This document shows positions 1 to 5,617 of a DNA stretch of 7,517 bases, piece by piece; position 1 is the first letter of the stretch, and the number at the start of each line of letters is the position of its first letter. The DNA is taken from NCBI GenBank assembly GCA_003650865.1, contig QMSN01000047.1, forward strand, positions 1-7,517, in the 5' to 3' direction. Below the pieces are notes generated by a model. The model saw only the letters and a list, made by a program, of their open reading frames with translations. It ran no database searches and had not been told where the DNA came from. A program made the position numbers and the translations under genes. The DNA is from Thermoprotei archaeon (GTDB lineage: Archaea > Thermoproteota > Methanomethylicia > Nezhaarchaeales > WYZ-LMO8).

Positions 1-39
1 ATAGCTGACATAGTTGAGAGCGATTTGAGGAGCAAGTGA
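1..39 (+). CDS. C-terminal end of an unidentified protein (partial)
   Basis: The window opens inside a reading frame whose last twelve codons read IADIVESDLRSK before a TGA at 37-39. The assignment rests on the stop overlapping the ATG of the next gene by one base (TGATG), the usual sign of translational coupling in archaeal operons. Twelve residues are too few to name a family. They are acidic and helix-compatible, nothing more. Confidence 0.45.
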   Translation: MADIVESDLRSK

Positions 40-173
40 TGAAGTGCCAAATATGCAAAGTCAGGGTCTCACAGCTTAAGTGTAGGAGGTGCGGCAAGCC
101 TATATGCTCGCAATGCCACGTGGGGCATGGACTGTGCAGAGAATGTGCACGTAGACTCTCGAGGAGGACCTAA
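39..173 (+). CDS. 44-residue multi-zinc finger protein (B-box/treble-clef-like)
   Basis: This tiny gene starts at the ATG overlapping the preceding TGA and ends at TAA 171-173, giving 44 residues. Almost the whole protein is metal ligands: Cys pairs at C3/C6, C15/C18, C23/C26 and C33/C36, with H27 and H30 between the last two pairs. Four CxxC knuckles and a CxxCHxxxH segment predict two zinc sites, probably interleaved as in B-box or treble-clef fingers. The C-terminus is arginine-rich (residues 38-43), compatible with nucleic acid or protein binding. Stand-alone fingers of this kind are common in archaea and mostly have no assigned function. The coupled start implies co-expression with the upstream gene and possibly a partnership with its product. 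The zinc-protein call is strong because eight cysteines in 44 residues at regular spacing are not chance; the role is unknown. Confidence 0.82.
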   Translation: MKCQICKVRVSQLKCRRCGKPICSQCHVGHGLCRECARRLSRRT

Positions 174-245
174 ACCTCACAAGTAGCCTCTAACTCTTCT
201 CCTATTTCTACAGTAGATAGTTGCAAAGCCTAGTGGAACCCCTAG

Positions 246-316
246 GAAGTGCTGTTCACGTTGAGTATTCGAATTGAGGGCTTCCTCTACCCAGCATCCA
301 GCGAAGTGCTGTCCAC
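246..316. repeat. Short direct repeat in the intergenic gap
   Basis: A 14-base word, GAAGTGCTGTTCAC at 246-259, recurs as GAAGTGCTGTCCAC at 303-316 with one mismatch and a 57-bp offset. It lies in the 169-bp gap between the zinc finger gene and the end of the convergent minus-strand gene. I see no convincing gene, tRNA or box C/D RNA in that gap. The repeat could be a paired regulatory site or coincidence. Confidence 0.3.
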
Positions 317-342
317 AGCTTAGTGAGGTCTCTACAATCCTT

Positions 343-768
343 TCAGCTGAAGAGTTGAGGTGCAGCATACCTAATGGTCTTTATCTTCTCGTAGAACTCT
401 ATGACCACACTTGTGGGTACAACCCTCCCCTCCTCAACCTTGTAGTTTAACGTTAGCCTAGCGGGCTTATCTGAGAATGCCTTAACCTCCTCATTGCTGT
501 TAACCCACTCTATGAAGCTCGTTATGAAGCTCTTCCAGAGCGGGAGGTTCTCAGCTGGCTTAAGCTTCTCCCTAGATACAACGGAGAAATAGATCCTCTT
601 CAACCTCCATATGGCCCCCCTAAGAGTAGGGCTGACTCTAGTCGAAACTGACATAGCTTCCTTCTCTAAAGCCGCTTTCTCCTCCTCAAGCTTCATGATG
701 ACCTCTCTAACTCTATCGAGGAGCTCAGGCTTCTCTCTCAACATCTTGATGAGCTCTTCAACGCTCAC
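343..768 (-). CDS. Uncharacterised 141-residue archaeal protein with N-terminal coiled coil
   Basis: I do not recognise a family. The start is a GTG at 768; a TATA-like element at 801-809 puts the expected transcript start about ten bases upstream of it. Residues 1-40 are charged and heptad-like (LIKMLREKPELLDRVREVI, then a Glu/Lys-rich stretch), predicting a helix or short coiled coil. Residues 50-95 hold a basic, aromatic segment (WRLKRIYF, then LWKSFITSFIEWV). The tail, about 100-135, alternates hydrophobic residues as in a beta hairpin (ARLTLNYKVEEGRVVPTSVVIEF). There are no cysteine clusters, signal peptide or membrane segments, so a soluble cytoplasmic protein is expected. Purine-rich sense-strand codons resemble the neighbouring genes. 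It is transcribed away from the aldo/keto reductase-like gene across a 119-bp divergent promoter region. Confidence 0.75.
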   Translation of the reverse strand: MSVEELIKMLREKPELLDRVREVIMKLEEEKAALEKEAMSVSTRVSPTLRGAIWRLKRIYFSVVSREKLKPAENLPLWKSFITSFIEWVNSNEEVKAFSDKPARLTLNYKVEEGRVVPTSVVIEFYEKIKTIRYAAPQLFS

Positions 769-800
769 GAAGACACCCGATAATATGTTGTTTCAATAGA

Positions 801-809
801 ATTTTAAAG
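801..809 (-). promoter_or_regulatory. Probable TATA box for the 141-residue protein gene
   Basis: On the minus strand this reads CTTTAAAAT. Its centre lies about 37 bases from the GTG start at 768, so a transcript beginning about 26 bases downstream would carry a leader of roughly ten bases. This fits archaeal TBP promoters, but the surrounding DNA is A+T-rich and the element is not unique. Confidence 0.4.
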
Positions 810-887
810 TTTATGAAGATATGCTTTATGAGACGTTAAATCGCTTCATGTCAAGAACTTATAGAGCCAGACAAGCTTATCTGCTCT

Positions 888-1667
888 ATGGGCGTTGTAA
901 TATTGGTTGAGATGGAGGTGGACTTGAGACCTCCAGTTGTTGAGAAGTTTGGCGTTAAGATCTCGAGAGTTATGGTGGGGACATCGCCCTTCATAGCTGC
1001 TGGACAGTTCGAGAAGAGCCATCAGTACTACCTCGAGTTCGTGGCTAGGAGGGGTGCTGTGGCTGAGATATTGAGCTGGTGTTTCAAGAGGGGCTTGTCA
1101 TGGGTTCAAGCGATAGACGTGGACTCCGTAGCTCATGAAGTTAAGGCTGCACGAGAGATGTCAAAGGTCGACCCCGTGCTTGTAGTTAGCACTTGGGATG
1201 GCCCTAGAGAGGCTGTTGAGAGGTTTAAGCCAATCAAGCCCCTCATGGTGCTAGCTCACGCGATGATAACTGATTCCGCAAGCAAGGACGAGATAAAGTC
1301 GTTCATCGAGGAAGCTGAGGGCCTCGGAGTCATACCTGGAGTCGTGACTCACAGCCCTCTCAAGTCGATCAGGAAGGTTAAGGGGGTTGAGGGGTTGAGG
1401 GCAGTCATGATCCCCATGAACTACGCTGGCCTCTACAATACGAACGTGGAGGAGACCATGCGCGAGCTTAGGGGGATGAACGTGGTGGTCATAGCCAAGA
1501 AGGTCTTGGGGGCTGGTAGGCTGGAGGTGAGTAGGGCCATAAGCTGGGTCATGGAGAGGCCTGACGTAGACTCAGTGGCTATAGGCGTAGCCTCCATAAG
1601 GGAGGCTGAGGAGACCTTTAGCCTAGCCTGCAAGCTCGCTTGGCGTAGAGCGAGCTCTCAAGGCTGA
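888..1667 (+). CDS. Aldo/keto reductase-like TIM-barrel protein
   Basis: The 259-residue product has the alternating strand/helix pattern of a TIM barrel. The N-terminus (KISRVMVGTSPFIAAGQF, about 24-41) resembles the first barrel strand and loop of aldo/keto reductases. The C-terminal part is the best match: VVVIAKKVLGAGRL (199-212) parallels the strand-7 'KPLGGG' segment, and PDVDSVAIGVASIREAEET (225-243) parallels the strand-8 cofactor-binding segment. The usual catalytic Asp-Tyr-Lys-His tetrad is not evident, and the C-terminal ferredoxin-like cysteines of the AKR Fe-S subfamily are absent. It may therefore be a non-redox or divergent member; a lyase or isomerase barrel is also possible. 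The start is uncertain: ATG 888 lies about 26 bases after CTTATAG (858-864), fitting a leaderless mRNA, while ATG 912 gives a product eight residues shorter. The hydrolase gene follows 49 bases downstream, so the two may share a transcript. Confidence 0.72.
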   Translation: MGVVILVEMEVDLRPPVVEKFGVKISRVMVGTSPFIAAGQFEKSHQYYLEFVARRGAVAEILSWCFKRGLSWVQAIDVDSVAHEVKAAREMSKVDPVLVVSTWDGPREAVERFKPIKPLMVLAHAMITDSASKDEIKSFIEEAEGLGVIPGVVTHSPLKSIRKVKGVEGLRAVMIPMNYAGLYNTNVEETMRELRGMNVVVIAKKVLGAGRLEVSRAISWVMERPDVDSVAIGVASIREAEETFSLACKLAWRRASSQG

Positions 1668-1716
1668 GTGAACTACGGGATAAGAGAGATGTGCCTCTTG
1701 TGGGTAGGCTTAAGCG

Positions 1717-2574
1717 GTGGAGCTTTTGGAGCTCAAGATCACGGTGCTAGTCGATAATAAGCCCAACCCCGACTCCTCCTTAAGCTTGAAGACTGCTCAC
1801 GGCTTATCTCTACTGCTCGAGCTGTTATACGAGAAGGATAGGAGAGCCCTCATACTATTCGACACAGGGCCCTCGCCAGAAGTCTTGGAGAGCAACGCTA
1901 AAGCCCTTGGAGTGGAGCTTGAGAAGGTCGATGTAATCGCGGTGAGCCACGGGCACTACGACCACACAGGAGGCTTCCCAGCTGCCTTGGAGGGGTCTAG
2001 GAAGCTCGTCGTGATGCACCCAAGGGCCTTCGAGACGAAGGTTAGGATAAAGCCATGCTTGAAGTACATAGGAGTCCCCTACACGCGCCTGCAGCTAGAG
2101 CTCATGGGGGCCTCCATAACGGGTCAACCACCACTCCAACTGGCTGAGGGCGTATACGTCCATGACACTCGAGGTATAAGGAATCGCAGGGTTGACGGCA
2201 ATTTAGGTGTTCTAAGCGAGGATGGCGTCGTGAAGGTTGATGAAATGTGGGATGAGCTACTGCTACGAGTAGAGCTCGACGATGTAAACATGGTCTTGAC
2301 CGGATGTGCTCATCCAGGCATCGACAGGATAGTTGAGTACCTCTCTGGGCTCGTAGAGGCATCTAATAGGCCCCTCAAGGTCTTAGGGGGCTTCCACCTA
2401 GCCTGGAGTAGCTTAAGTGAGGCTAAGAGTGTTGCCTTGAGGCTTAAGGAGCTGGGCGTCGAGGAGGTCTATCCGGGTCACTGTACTGGCGATGTGGGGA
2501 TAAGGGCTTTGAGAGAGGTCTACGGTGACAGGTGTAAGCCCCTCTACACTGGCTTCACGTTAACGCTCAGGTGA
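1717..2574 (+). CDS. Metallo-beta-lactamase-fold hydrolase, COG1237 (RFAP synthase-like) family
   Basis: The 285-residue protein carries the full metal-binding set of the metallo-beta-lactamase fold. These are the DTG turn (49-51), SHGHYDHTGG with H78, H80, D82 and H83, TGCAHPG with H199, GGFHL with H227, and a late GHCTG with H255. The order and spacing, and an N-terminus that goes straight into a strand ending LVDN, match the group usually annotated as 7,8-dihydropterin-6-methyl-4-(beta-D-ribofuranosyl)-aminobenzene-5'-phosphate synthase. That name is inherited: most members have unproven substrates, and ribofuranosyl-aminobenzene phosphate synthesis for methanopterin is known from an unrelated GHMP-type enzyme. 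A metal-dependent phosphate-ester hydrolase is the safe call, acting in the cytoplasm (no signal peptide). The start is GTG 1717, with a weak GGGTAGG about eight bases upstream; TTG 1726 is possible. The 3' end overlaps the convergent DUF4443 gene by 15 bases. Confidence 0.9.
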   Translation: MELLELKITVLVDNKPNPDSSLSLKTAHGLSLLLELLYEKDRRALILFDTGPSPEVLESNAKALGVELEKVDVIAVSHGHYDHTGGFPAALEGSRKLVVMHPRAFETKVRIKPCLKYIGVPYTRLQLELMGASITGQPPLQLAEGVYVHDTRGIRNRRVDGNLGVLSEDGVVKVDEMWDELLLRVELDDVNMVLTGCAHPGIDRIVEYLSGLVEASNRPLKVLGGFHLAWSSLSEAKSVALRLKELGVEEVYPGHCTGDVGIRALREVYGDRCKPLYTGFTLTLR

Positions 2575-3195
2575 GCTCCACTTGAAGGCTAAGCTCCAAG
2601 CCGCCATTAAAGCCCCCTTCTCAGCTCTCTGAGCTATCTCAGCTATGCCTATTAGCACTGCGTCGCCCTCAGATGGTTTAAAGGTGGAGATTATTGTCTC
2701 AGCTGTTGAGGGCCACCTCGAGCCAACATCGTCTTCAACAGTGGGCATCGAGAGCCTCCCATCAACGTAGAGGAGGGTTATCAAGGCCTCAGCTCCAGCT
2801 TTAACAGCTTCATCTCGGAGCTTCACGACGTCGATGCCTTGACCAACACCCCTAACTAGCACGCCGACCCCTCTACCCTTAACGCCGAAGCCCTTGACAT
2901 CTACGTCAGCGATCACCGGGATCTTGTCGGCTAGGGCTGAGGCAAGCCTACGGCCATCATCCGTGAGAGAGCACCCTCTCTTAGACTCCTCCAAGAGCCC
3001 CATGGACTTGAGCCTACTTATCAAGGTCCTAGTCGAGCCCTCTCCAAGGCCTAGAAGCCTTGAGAGATTAACTCTTCCAATAACGCCGTCCCTCAACAGC
3101 ATGAGCGTCTTGAGGACGTGGTACACGTCGAACTTAGGGGTTGGCCCAGCGCCTCTAAGCCGAGCCTCAACAACCTCTACGAGCCGAGCCTCCAT
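2560..3195 (-). CDS. DUF4443-type winged-helix protein (probable transcription regulator)
   Basis: The 211-residue product has two parts. Residues about 15-95 form a winged helix that opens with the signature GPTPKFDVYHVLKTL, continues through GRVNLSRLLGLGEGSTRTL (recognition-helix region) and ends in the wing KRGCSLTDDGRRL. This closely fits the archaeal DUF4443 proteins as I know them. The C-terminal part, about 95-211, is alternating alpha/beta with glycine-rich turns (KGFGVKGRGVGVLVRGVGQG) and likely binds a ligand or mediates assembly. There is no membrane segment or metal site. The start is ATG 3195, preceded by a G-rich stretch (GGGGGGAAGGG) that can serve as ribosome binding site. It lies 31 bases after the DUF429 gene on the same strand, so the two are probably cotranscribed. 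The family's function is not established; DNA binding is inferred from the fold. Confidence 0.85.
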   Translation of the reverse strand: MEARLVEVVEARLRGAGPTPKFDVYHVLKTLMLLRDGVIGRVNLSRLLGLGEGSTRTLISRLKSMGLLEESKRGCSLTDDGRRLASALADKIPVIADVDVKGFGVKGRGVGVLVRGVGQGIDVVKLRDEAVKAGAEALITLLYVDGRLSMPTVEDDVGSRWPSTAETIISTFKPSEGDAVLIGIAEIAQRAEKGALMAAWSLAFKWSSPER

Positions 3196-3226
3196 ACTAA
3201 GCCCTTCCCCCCAGATAATGTTTGGC

Positions 3227-3790
3227 TTAGCTGGATTTTACAGTTTTGGGTATAACTATGACCCCCTCTGAGGGGTCTCCTAAGAGCTCCACCTCGCCTT
3301 TAGAGTACTTGTAGGCTACGTAGGCCGACATGGCTGCATCAGCCTCGTGGACGCTGATGTTGCTCGGCAACTTCAAGCCGAGGCTTCTGAGGCCTTCAAC
3401 TGCTTCGGGTAAGCTCCTCTTTGGAGGTGTTAGGCTGAGGGCTATGAAGGCGCCCGTGGGGAAGACCTCTATGACCTTGAAGCCTAGTGAGCTCAGCTCA
3501 ACTCTAAGCTTAATACCCCTAGCCGTCAGCTCCCTCATGGCTGGAAACGTTAGGGGCAACACCTTAAACCCCCTCCTCCTAGCCTCTAGGTCGCATGCCC
3601 TGAAGTGCCTCCTTGATGATGTTAAGGGGGAGTCTATGGCCACTATGGTGGGTTTGCTCTCGATGCACACCCTAACTATCTCCTCATCGCTCCAGACGAG
3701 CCCTACACTACAAGTCAAGTCGGCCTTCAGTATGCAGTAGCCAGTTGGCCTACGGCTGGACGCTGATAGGTCTAAGCCGAGGAACTTCAT
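3227..3790 (-). CDS. DUF429 family protein, predicted RNase H-fold nuclease
   Basis: The 187-residue protein begins with the RNase H-like first strand FLGLDLSAS carrying D7. It continues with VAIDSPL (D53), FRACDLEARRRGF (64-75), FKVIEVFPTGAF with E108, and VHEADAAMSAYVAY with E149 and D151. This succession of acidic residues at strand ends is that of DUF429/COG2410 predicted nucleases, in which metal-dependent phosphodiester cleavage is proposed from the fold but not widely demonstrated. The length is on the short side for the family, yet all expected motifs are present. The start is ATG 3790 and the fold begins at once, so there is no room for another start. It shares a 55-64 bp divergent region with the plus-strand gene at 3855 and leads a likely two-gene transcript with the DUF4443 regulator. 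A cytoplasmic location is expected. Confidence 0.88.
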   Translation of the reverse strand: MKFLGLDLSASSRRPTGYCILKADLTCSVGLVWSDEEIVRVCIESKPTIVAIDSPLTSSRRHFRACDLEARRRGFKVLPLTFPAMRELTARGIKLRVELSSLGFKVIEVFPTGAFIALSLTPPKRSLPEAVEGLRSLGLKLPSNISVHEADAAMSAYVAYKYSKGEVELLGDPSEGVIVIPKTVKSS

Positions 3791-3842
3791 GGTCTACACT
3801 CTCAGTTAAGGTAATAGTGTAGCTCCCTCCAACTAATTATTG

Positions 3843-3848
3843 TAGGTG
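3843..3848 (+). promoter_or_regulatory. Ribosome binding site that sets the start at ATG 3855
   Basis: TAGGTG matches the GGAGGTGAT complement of the archaeal 16S rRNA tail and ends six bases before ATG 3855. The GTG at 3846, which gives a frame three codons longer, lies inside this site and so is unlikely to be the start. Confidence 0.6.
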
Positions 3849-3854
3849 CCCTTT

Positions 3855-4928
3855 ATGGTTAAGCTTAATGCCGACGCTCAGTACCTTCCGAGCTACTTGA
3901 AGTTCGCTTTGGGGATACCTAGGAGTAAGGCCCTCGACGTCTACCAAGAGGCTAAGCAGGTCATAGATAAGCTGCTCATAATGGAGCCTCAGGGGGCCAT
4001 AGGCCCTGTCCTAAACGTGGACTCGCTCCTCAGTTTGATTAGGATTGTCGACTCCAACGTGAGCTTAAGCGAGCTGGAGAAGCTCCTCGTCGATGTAGGC
4101 GGCAGGTACAAGGTGTTAAATCCAGCCTACGCAGCCCTTGAGGAGTTTGAGCACAGCGATAGTAGGCTTAGCCTAGAGGTCTTCGTACACACCATACACC
4201 TCACAGCCCTATTAAGCGACCCAGTAAATCAAGCCTATAGCCTTCCAGTTGATAAGCTCCTCAACGTCAAGACTCGTGAGGGAGCTGTAGACCTCTTGAA
4301 GTGGCTCCTAGCTGAGAAAAGGATTACTAGTGAGGAGTACAGCTCTCTCCTACCTAGGCTACTATCGAAGAACGAGGCTTCACTAAGAGACTTCCTGAAG
4401 TGGGCTGGCGTAAGCGTAGAGCCAAAGCCGACACCTAGACCAGTTGAGGAGAGGATCTTAGAGGTGGGCGTTAAGCCCCCTTCTCCATTACCATCTCTCA
4501 GTGAGAGTGTGGCTAAGAGGATTGCATCGTACTCGCGTAGGGGTATGCTGAGCTCAGATGCAACTAAAAGCTTGCTATCAGACCTCGAGGGTCTATACGA
4601 GCTCCTTCGGCTACTTAGAGAGGAGATAGTTGAGCTGGACAAGTCGAATGGCGACTCCTCAAGCCTACACAAGAAGTTTAGGCTAGCAGTGCTCTCTTCA
4701 AGTATAAAGCTTAGGTTCAACTTCGCCTACCCAGTAGTCGCCAAGGCAGCTCTTCAAGCATCAAGTGGCGAGGCTGGAGTTGAAGACGTGGAGCTGTGGG
4801 CTGTGGAGGGCATGGACTCCACTCTAGCGCTGATAAGTGAGCTCAGAGAGCTTCAGAGCAGAGGAGAGGTTGAAGTGGAGGTTGTCAAGGATCTTGTTAA
4901 GAAGCACATGGCGTCAAGCTCGAATTAA
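3855..4928 (+). CDS. Uncharacterised two-domain, mostly helical archaeal protein
   Basis: I do not recognise this family. From ATG 3855 the product has 357 residues (360 if GTG 3846 is used; see the ribosome binding site entry). Numbering from the longer form, residues about 14-190 form a helix-rich N-terminal region with regular Leu/Ile spacing. A proline-rich linker follows at 192-220 (EPKPTPRPVEE, then VKPPSPLPSLS). A second helical region at 220-357 is rich in Leu, Ser and Glu, with a likely coiled-coil segment near 245-265 (LEGLYELLRLLREEIVEL). Only one cysteine-free, soluble architecture is evident: no signal peptide, membrane span, nucleotide-binding loop or metal motif. The C-terminal helices end in a basic stretch (VVKDLVKKHM). 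The linker suggests two modules that move independently, perhaps a scaffold or adaptor. It is transcribed divergently from the DUF429 gene and is the last gene before the ferredoxin. Confidence 0.8.
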   Translation: MVKLNADAQYLPSYLKFALGIPRSKALDVYQEAKQVIDKLLIMEPQGAIGPVLNVDSLLSLIRIVDSNVSLSELEKLLVDVGGRYKVLNPAYAALEEFEHSDSRLSLEVFVHTIHLTALLSDPVNQAYSLPVDKLLNVKTREGAVDLLKWLLAEKRITSEEYSSLLPRLLSKNEASLRDFLKWAGVSVEPKPTPRPVEERILEVGVKPPSPLPSLSESVAKRIASYSRRGMLSSDATKSLLSDLEGLYELLRLLREEIVELDKSNGDSSSLHKKFRLAVLSSSIKLRFNFAYPVVAKAALQASSGEAGVEDVELWAVEGMDSTLALISELRELQSRGEVEVEVVKDLVKKHMASSSN

Positions 4929-4941
4929 GCCCTTAAGGAGC

Positions 4942-4973
4942 TGGCGGCATACCACCTTCTCTAAAAACCGCCA
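4942..4973 (+). terminator. Weak inverted repeat, possible 3'-end hairpin
   Basis: TGGCGG at 4942-4947 pairs with CCGCCA at 4968-4973 across a 20-base loop, shortly after the stop of the helical protein gene and before the ferredoxin promoter. No T-run follows, so this is at best a 3'-end hairpin. Chance is a real alternative. Confidence 0.2.
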
Positions 4974-4981
4974 CCTCGAGT

Positions 4982-4993
4982 AACCAATATAAA
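4982..4993 (+). promoter_or_regulatory. TATA box of the ferredoxin gene
   Basis: AACCAATATAAA contains a perfect TATAAA at 4988-4993. Its centre is about 27 bases from ATG 5018, which puts the transcript start at or within a base or two of the start codon. There is no Shine-Dalgarno match between, so a leaderless mRNA is expected. Confidence 0.75.
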
Positions 4994-5017
4994 CCTCAGA
5001 TTAAAGCTCGACAGCCG

Positions 5018-5203
5018 ATGAGGATCATAACCATAAACTACTCGACGTGCAGGAGATGTGGAGCCTGCGTTAAGGTCTGCGGCCCAGGGGCTATAGCCAA
5101 GATAGACGATGACGTGGGAGTGGTGGACTCAAACCTATGCTATGGATGCATGGAGTGCATAAAGGTCTGCCCCACGGGCTCCATAAAGATACAGAACATC
5201 TAA
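5018..5203 (+). CDS. Small 2[4Fe-4S] ferredoxin
   Basis: The 61-residue protein is a minimal bacterial-type ferredoxin made of two pseudo-symmetric halves. Cluster ligands are C11, C14, C17 plus C51, and C41, C44, C47 plus C21, in the canonical CxxCxxCxxxC spacing. The second half ends in the standard CPTGSI. The first half has CGPGAI, with glycine where proline normally follows the fourth cysteine, a mild departure that leaves all eight ligands intact. It would carry one-electron transfers in the cytoplasm for oxidoreductases; the partner cannot be told from context, as no redox enzyme gene is adjacent except possibly the distant radical SAM gene. The start at ATG 5018 is fixed by the TATA box and by the fold beginning at RIITINYSTC. 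The tRNA-Arg gene follows 72 bases downstream with its own promoter. Confidence 0.95.
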   Translation: MRIITINYSTCRRCGACVKVCGPGAIAKIDDDVGVVDSNLCYGCMECIKVCPTGSIKIQNI

Positions 5204-5240
5204 CAAGCAACACATGAACATAGAGCTAAAGCAGATTAAC

Positions 5241-5247
5241 CTTAAAT
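5241..5247 (+). promoter_or_regulatory. TATA-like element upstream of tRNA-Arg
   Basis: CTTAAAT, preceded by the purine-rich GATTAAC, is centred about 32 bases before the mature tRNA 5' end. It fits an archaeal tRNA promoter with a short 5' leader removed by RNase P. Confidence 0.5.
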
Positions 5248-5275
5248 CCACTCATGACGCTACTAAACTTGAAAG

Positions 5276-5353
5276 GGGCCCGTAGCTCAGCATGGATAGA
5301 GCGGCAGCCTCCGGAGCTGCATGCCCCGGGTTCAAGTCCCGGCGGGCCCGCCA
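5276..5353 (+). tRNA. tRNA-Arg (anticodon CCG), CCA encoded
   Basis: A complete cloverleaf folds by eye. The acceptor stem is GGGCCCG (5276-5282) with CGGGCCC (5343-5349), discriminator G5350, and genomically encoded CCA at 5351-5353. The D stem is GCTC/GAGC (5285-5288, 5299-5302) with a ten-base loop. The anticodon stem is GCAGC/GCTGC (5304-5308, 5316-5320) around the loop CTCCGGA, giving anticodon CCG at 5311-5313, which reads the Arg codon CGG. The variable loop is five bases, and the T stem is CCGGG/CCCGG around TTCAAGT. All stems pair without mismatch and there is no intron. It sits exactly at the junction between the G+C-rich backbone and the A+T-rich patch, the classic place for integration, but I find no second copy of its 3' end in the window. 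Confidence 0.97.
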
Positions 5354-5381
5354 TCACCTCTCCTCCAGTTAGCATTTAGAC

Positions 5382-5560
5382 TCACAGGCTAATTGCGATG
5401 TCAACCACGTTGGCCCCTAGACCTCACGAGCATCAGGCCATAGATACCAATTGTGAATTTGAGCGTTTCTAATCACCATTGCTTCATCTAGTAGCAACTT
5501 AGACCTCTGTCTCAACGATAACAGTCTCTTCTCGCCCTAGGATCTTGGCAGCACTTGTGT
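5382..5560 (-). pseudogene. Possible decayed reading frame beside the tRNA
   Basis: This gap between the tRNA and the radical SAM gene holds no intact gene, but minus-strand frames look protein-like in sequence and hand over to each other. One reads AAKILGREE near 5520-5550. The next reads GEKRLLSLRQRSKLLLDEAM and on to the stop at 5417-5419. A third reads GLGANVVDIAISL to the stop at 5382-5384. Joined by two frameshifts they would form one continuous segment of about 55 residues. I recognise no family. The reading is an inference from open-frame texture alone, and these short frames could be chance. Confidence 0.22.
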
Positions 5561-5617
5561 GAGTTAACTAATGCAGGAAAAGGTGATTCTATTACTCGGT
5601 TTTCTCCCTTTAACTCC

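Noticed and set aside
190..205. Pyrimidine-rich tract as a terminator after the zinc finger gene
   Set aside because: Mixed C/T without a clean T-run or hairpin; too weak to list as a feature.
177..368. 63-residue minus-strand open frame after the 141-residue protein gene
   Set aside because: It starts inside the end of the neighbouring gene, has no ribosome binding site or protein-like composition, and lies over an intergenic repeat. I treat it as chance.
611..799. Plus-strand open frame opposite the 141-residue protein gene
   Set aside because: Serine- and leucine-rich antisense shadow of a better coding frame.
2102..2362. Minus-strand open frame opposite the metallo-beta-lactamase gene
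   Set aside because: Lies fully antisense to a gene whose metal-binding motifs are certain; composition is typical of a shadow.
2894..3740. Two plus-strand open frames opposite the DUF4443 and DUF429 genes
   Set aside because: Both are antisense to genes with recognised family motifs, and their translations are low-complexity Ser/Leu-rich.
4235..4720. 161-residue minus-strand open frame opposite the helical protein gene
   Set aside because: Serine- and leucine-rich shadow, without a promoter or ribosome binding site.
5326..5353. tRNA 3' end as the left attachment site of an integrated element
   Set aside because: No second copy of this sequence and no integrase gene are visible in the window, so it cannot be called as an attachment site.
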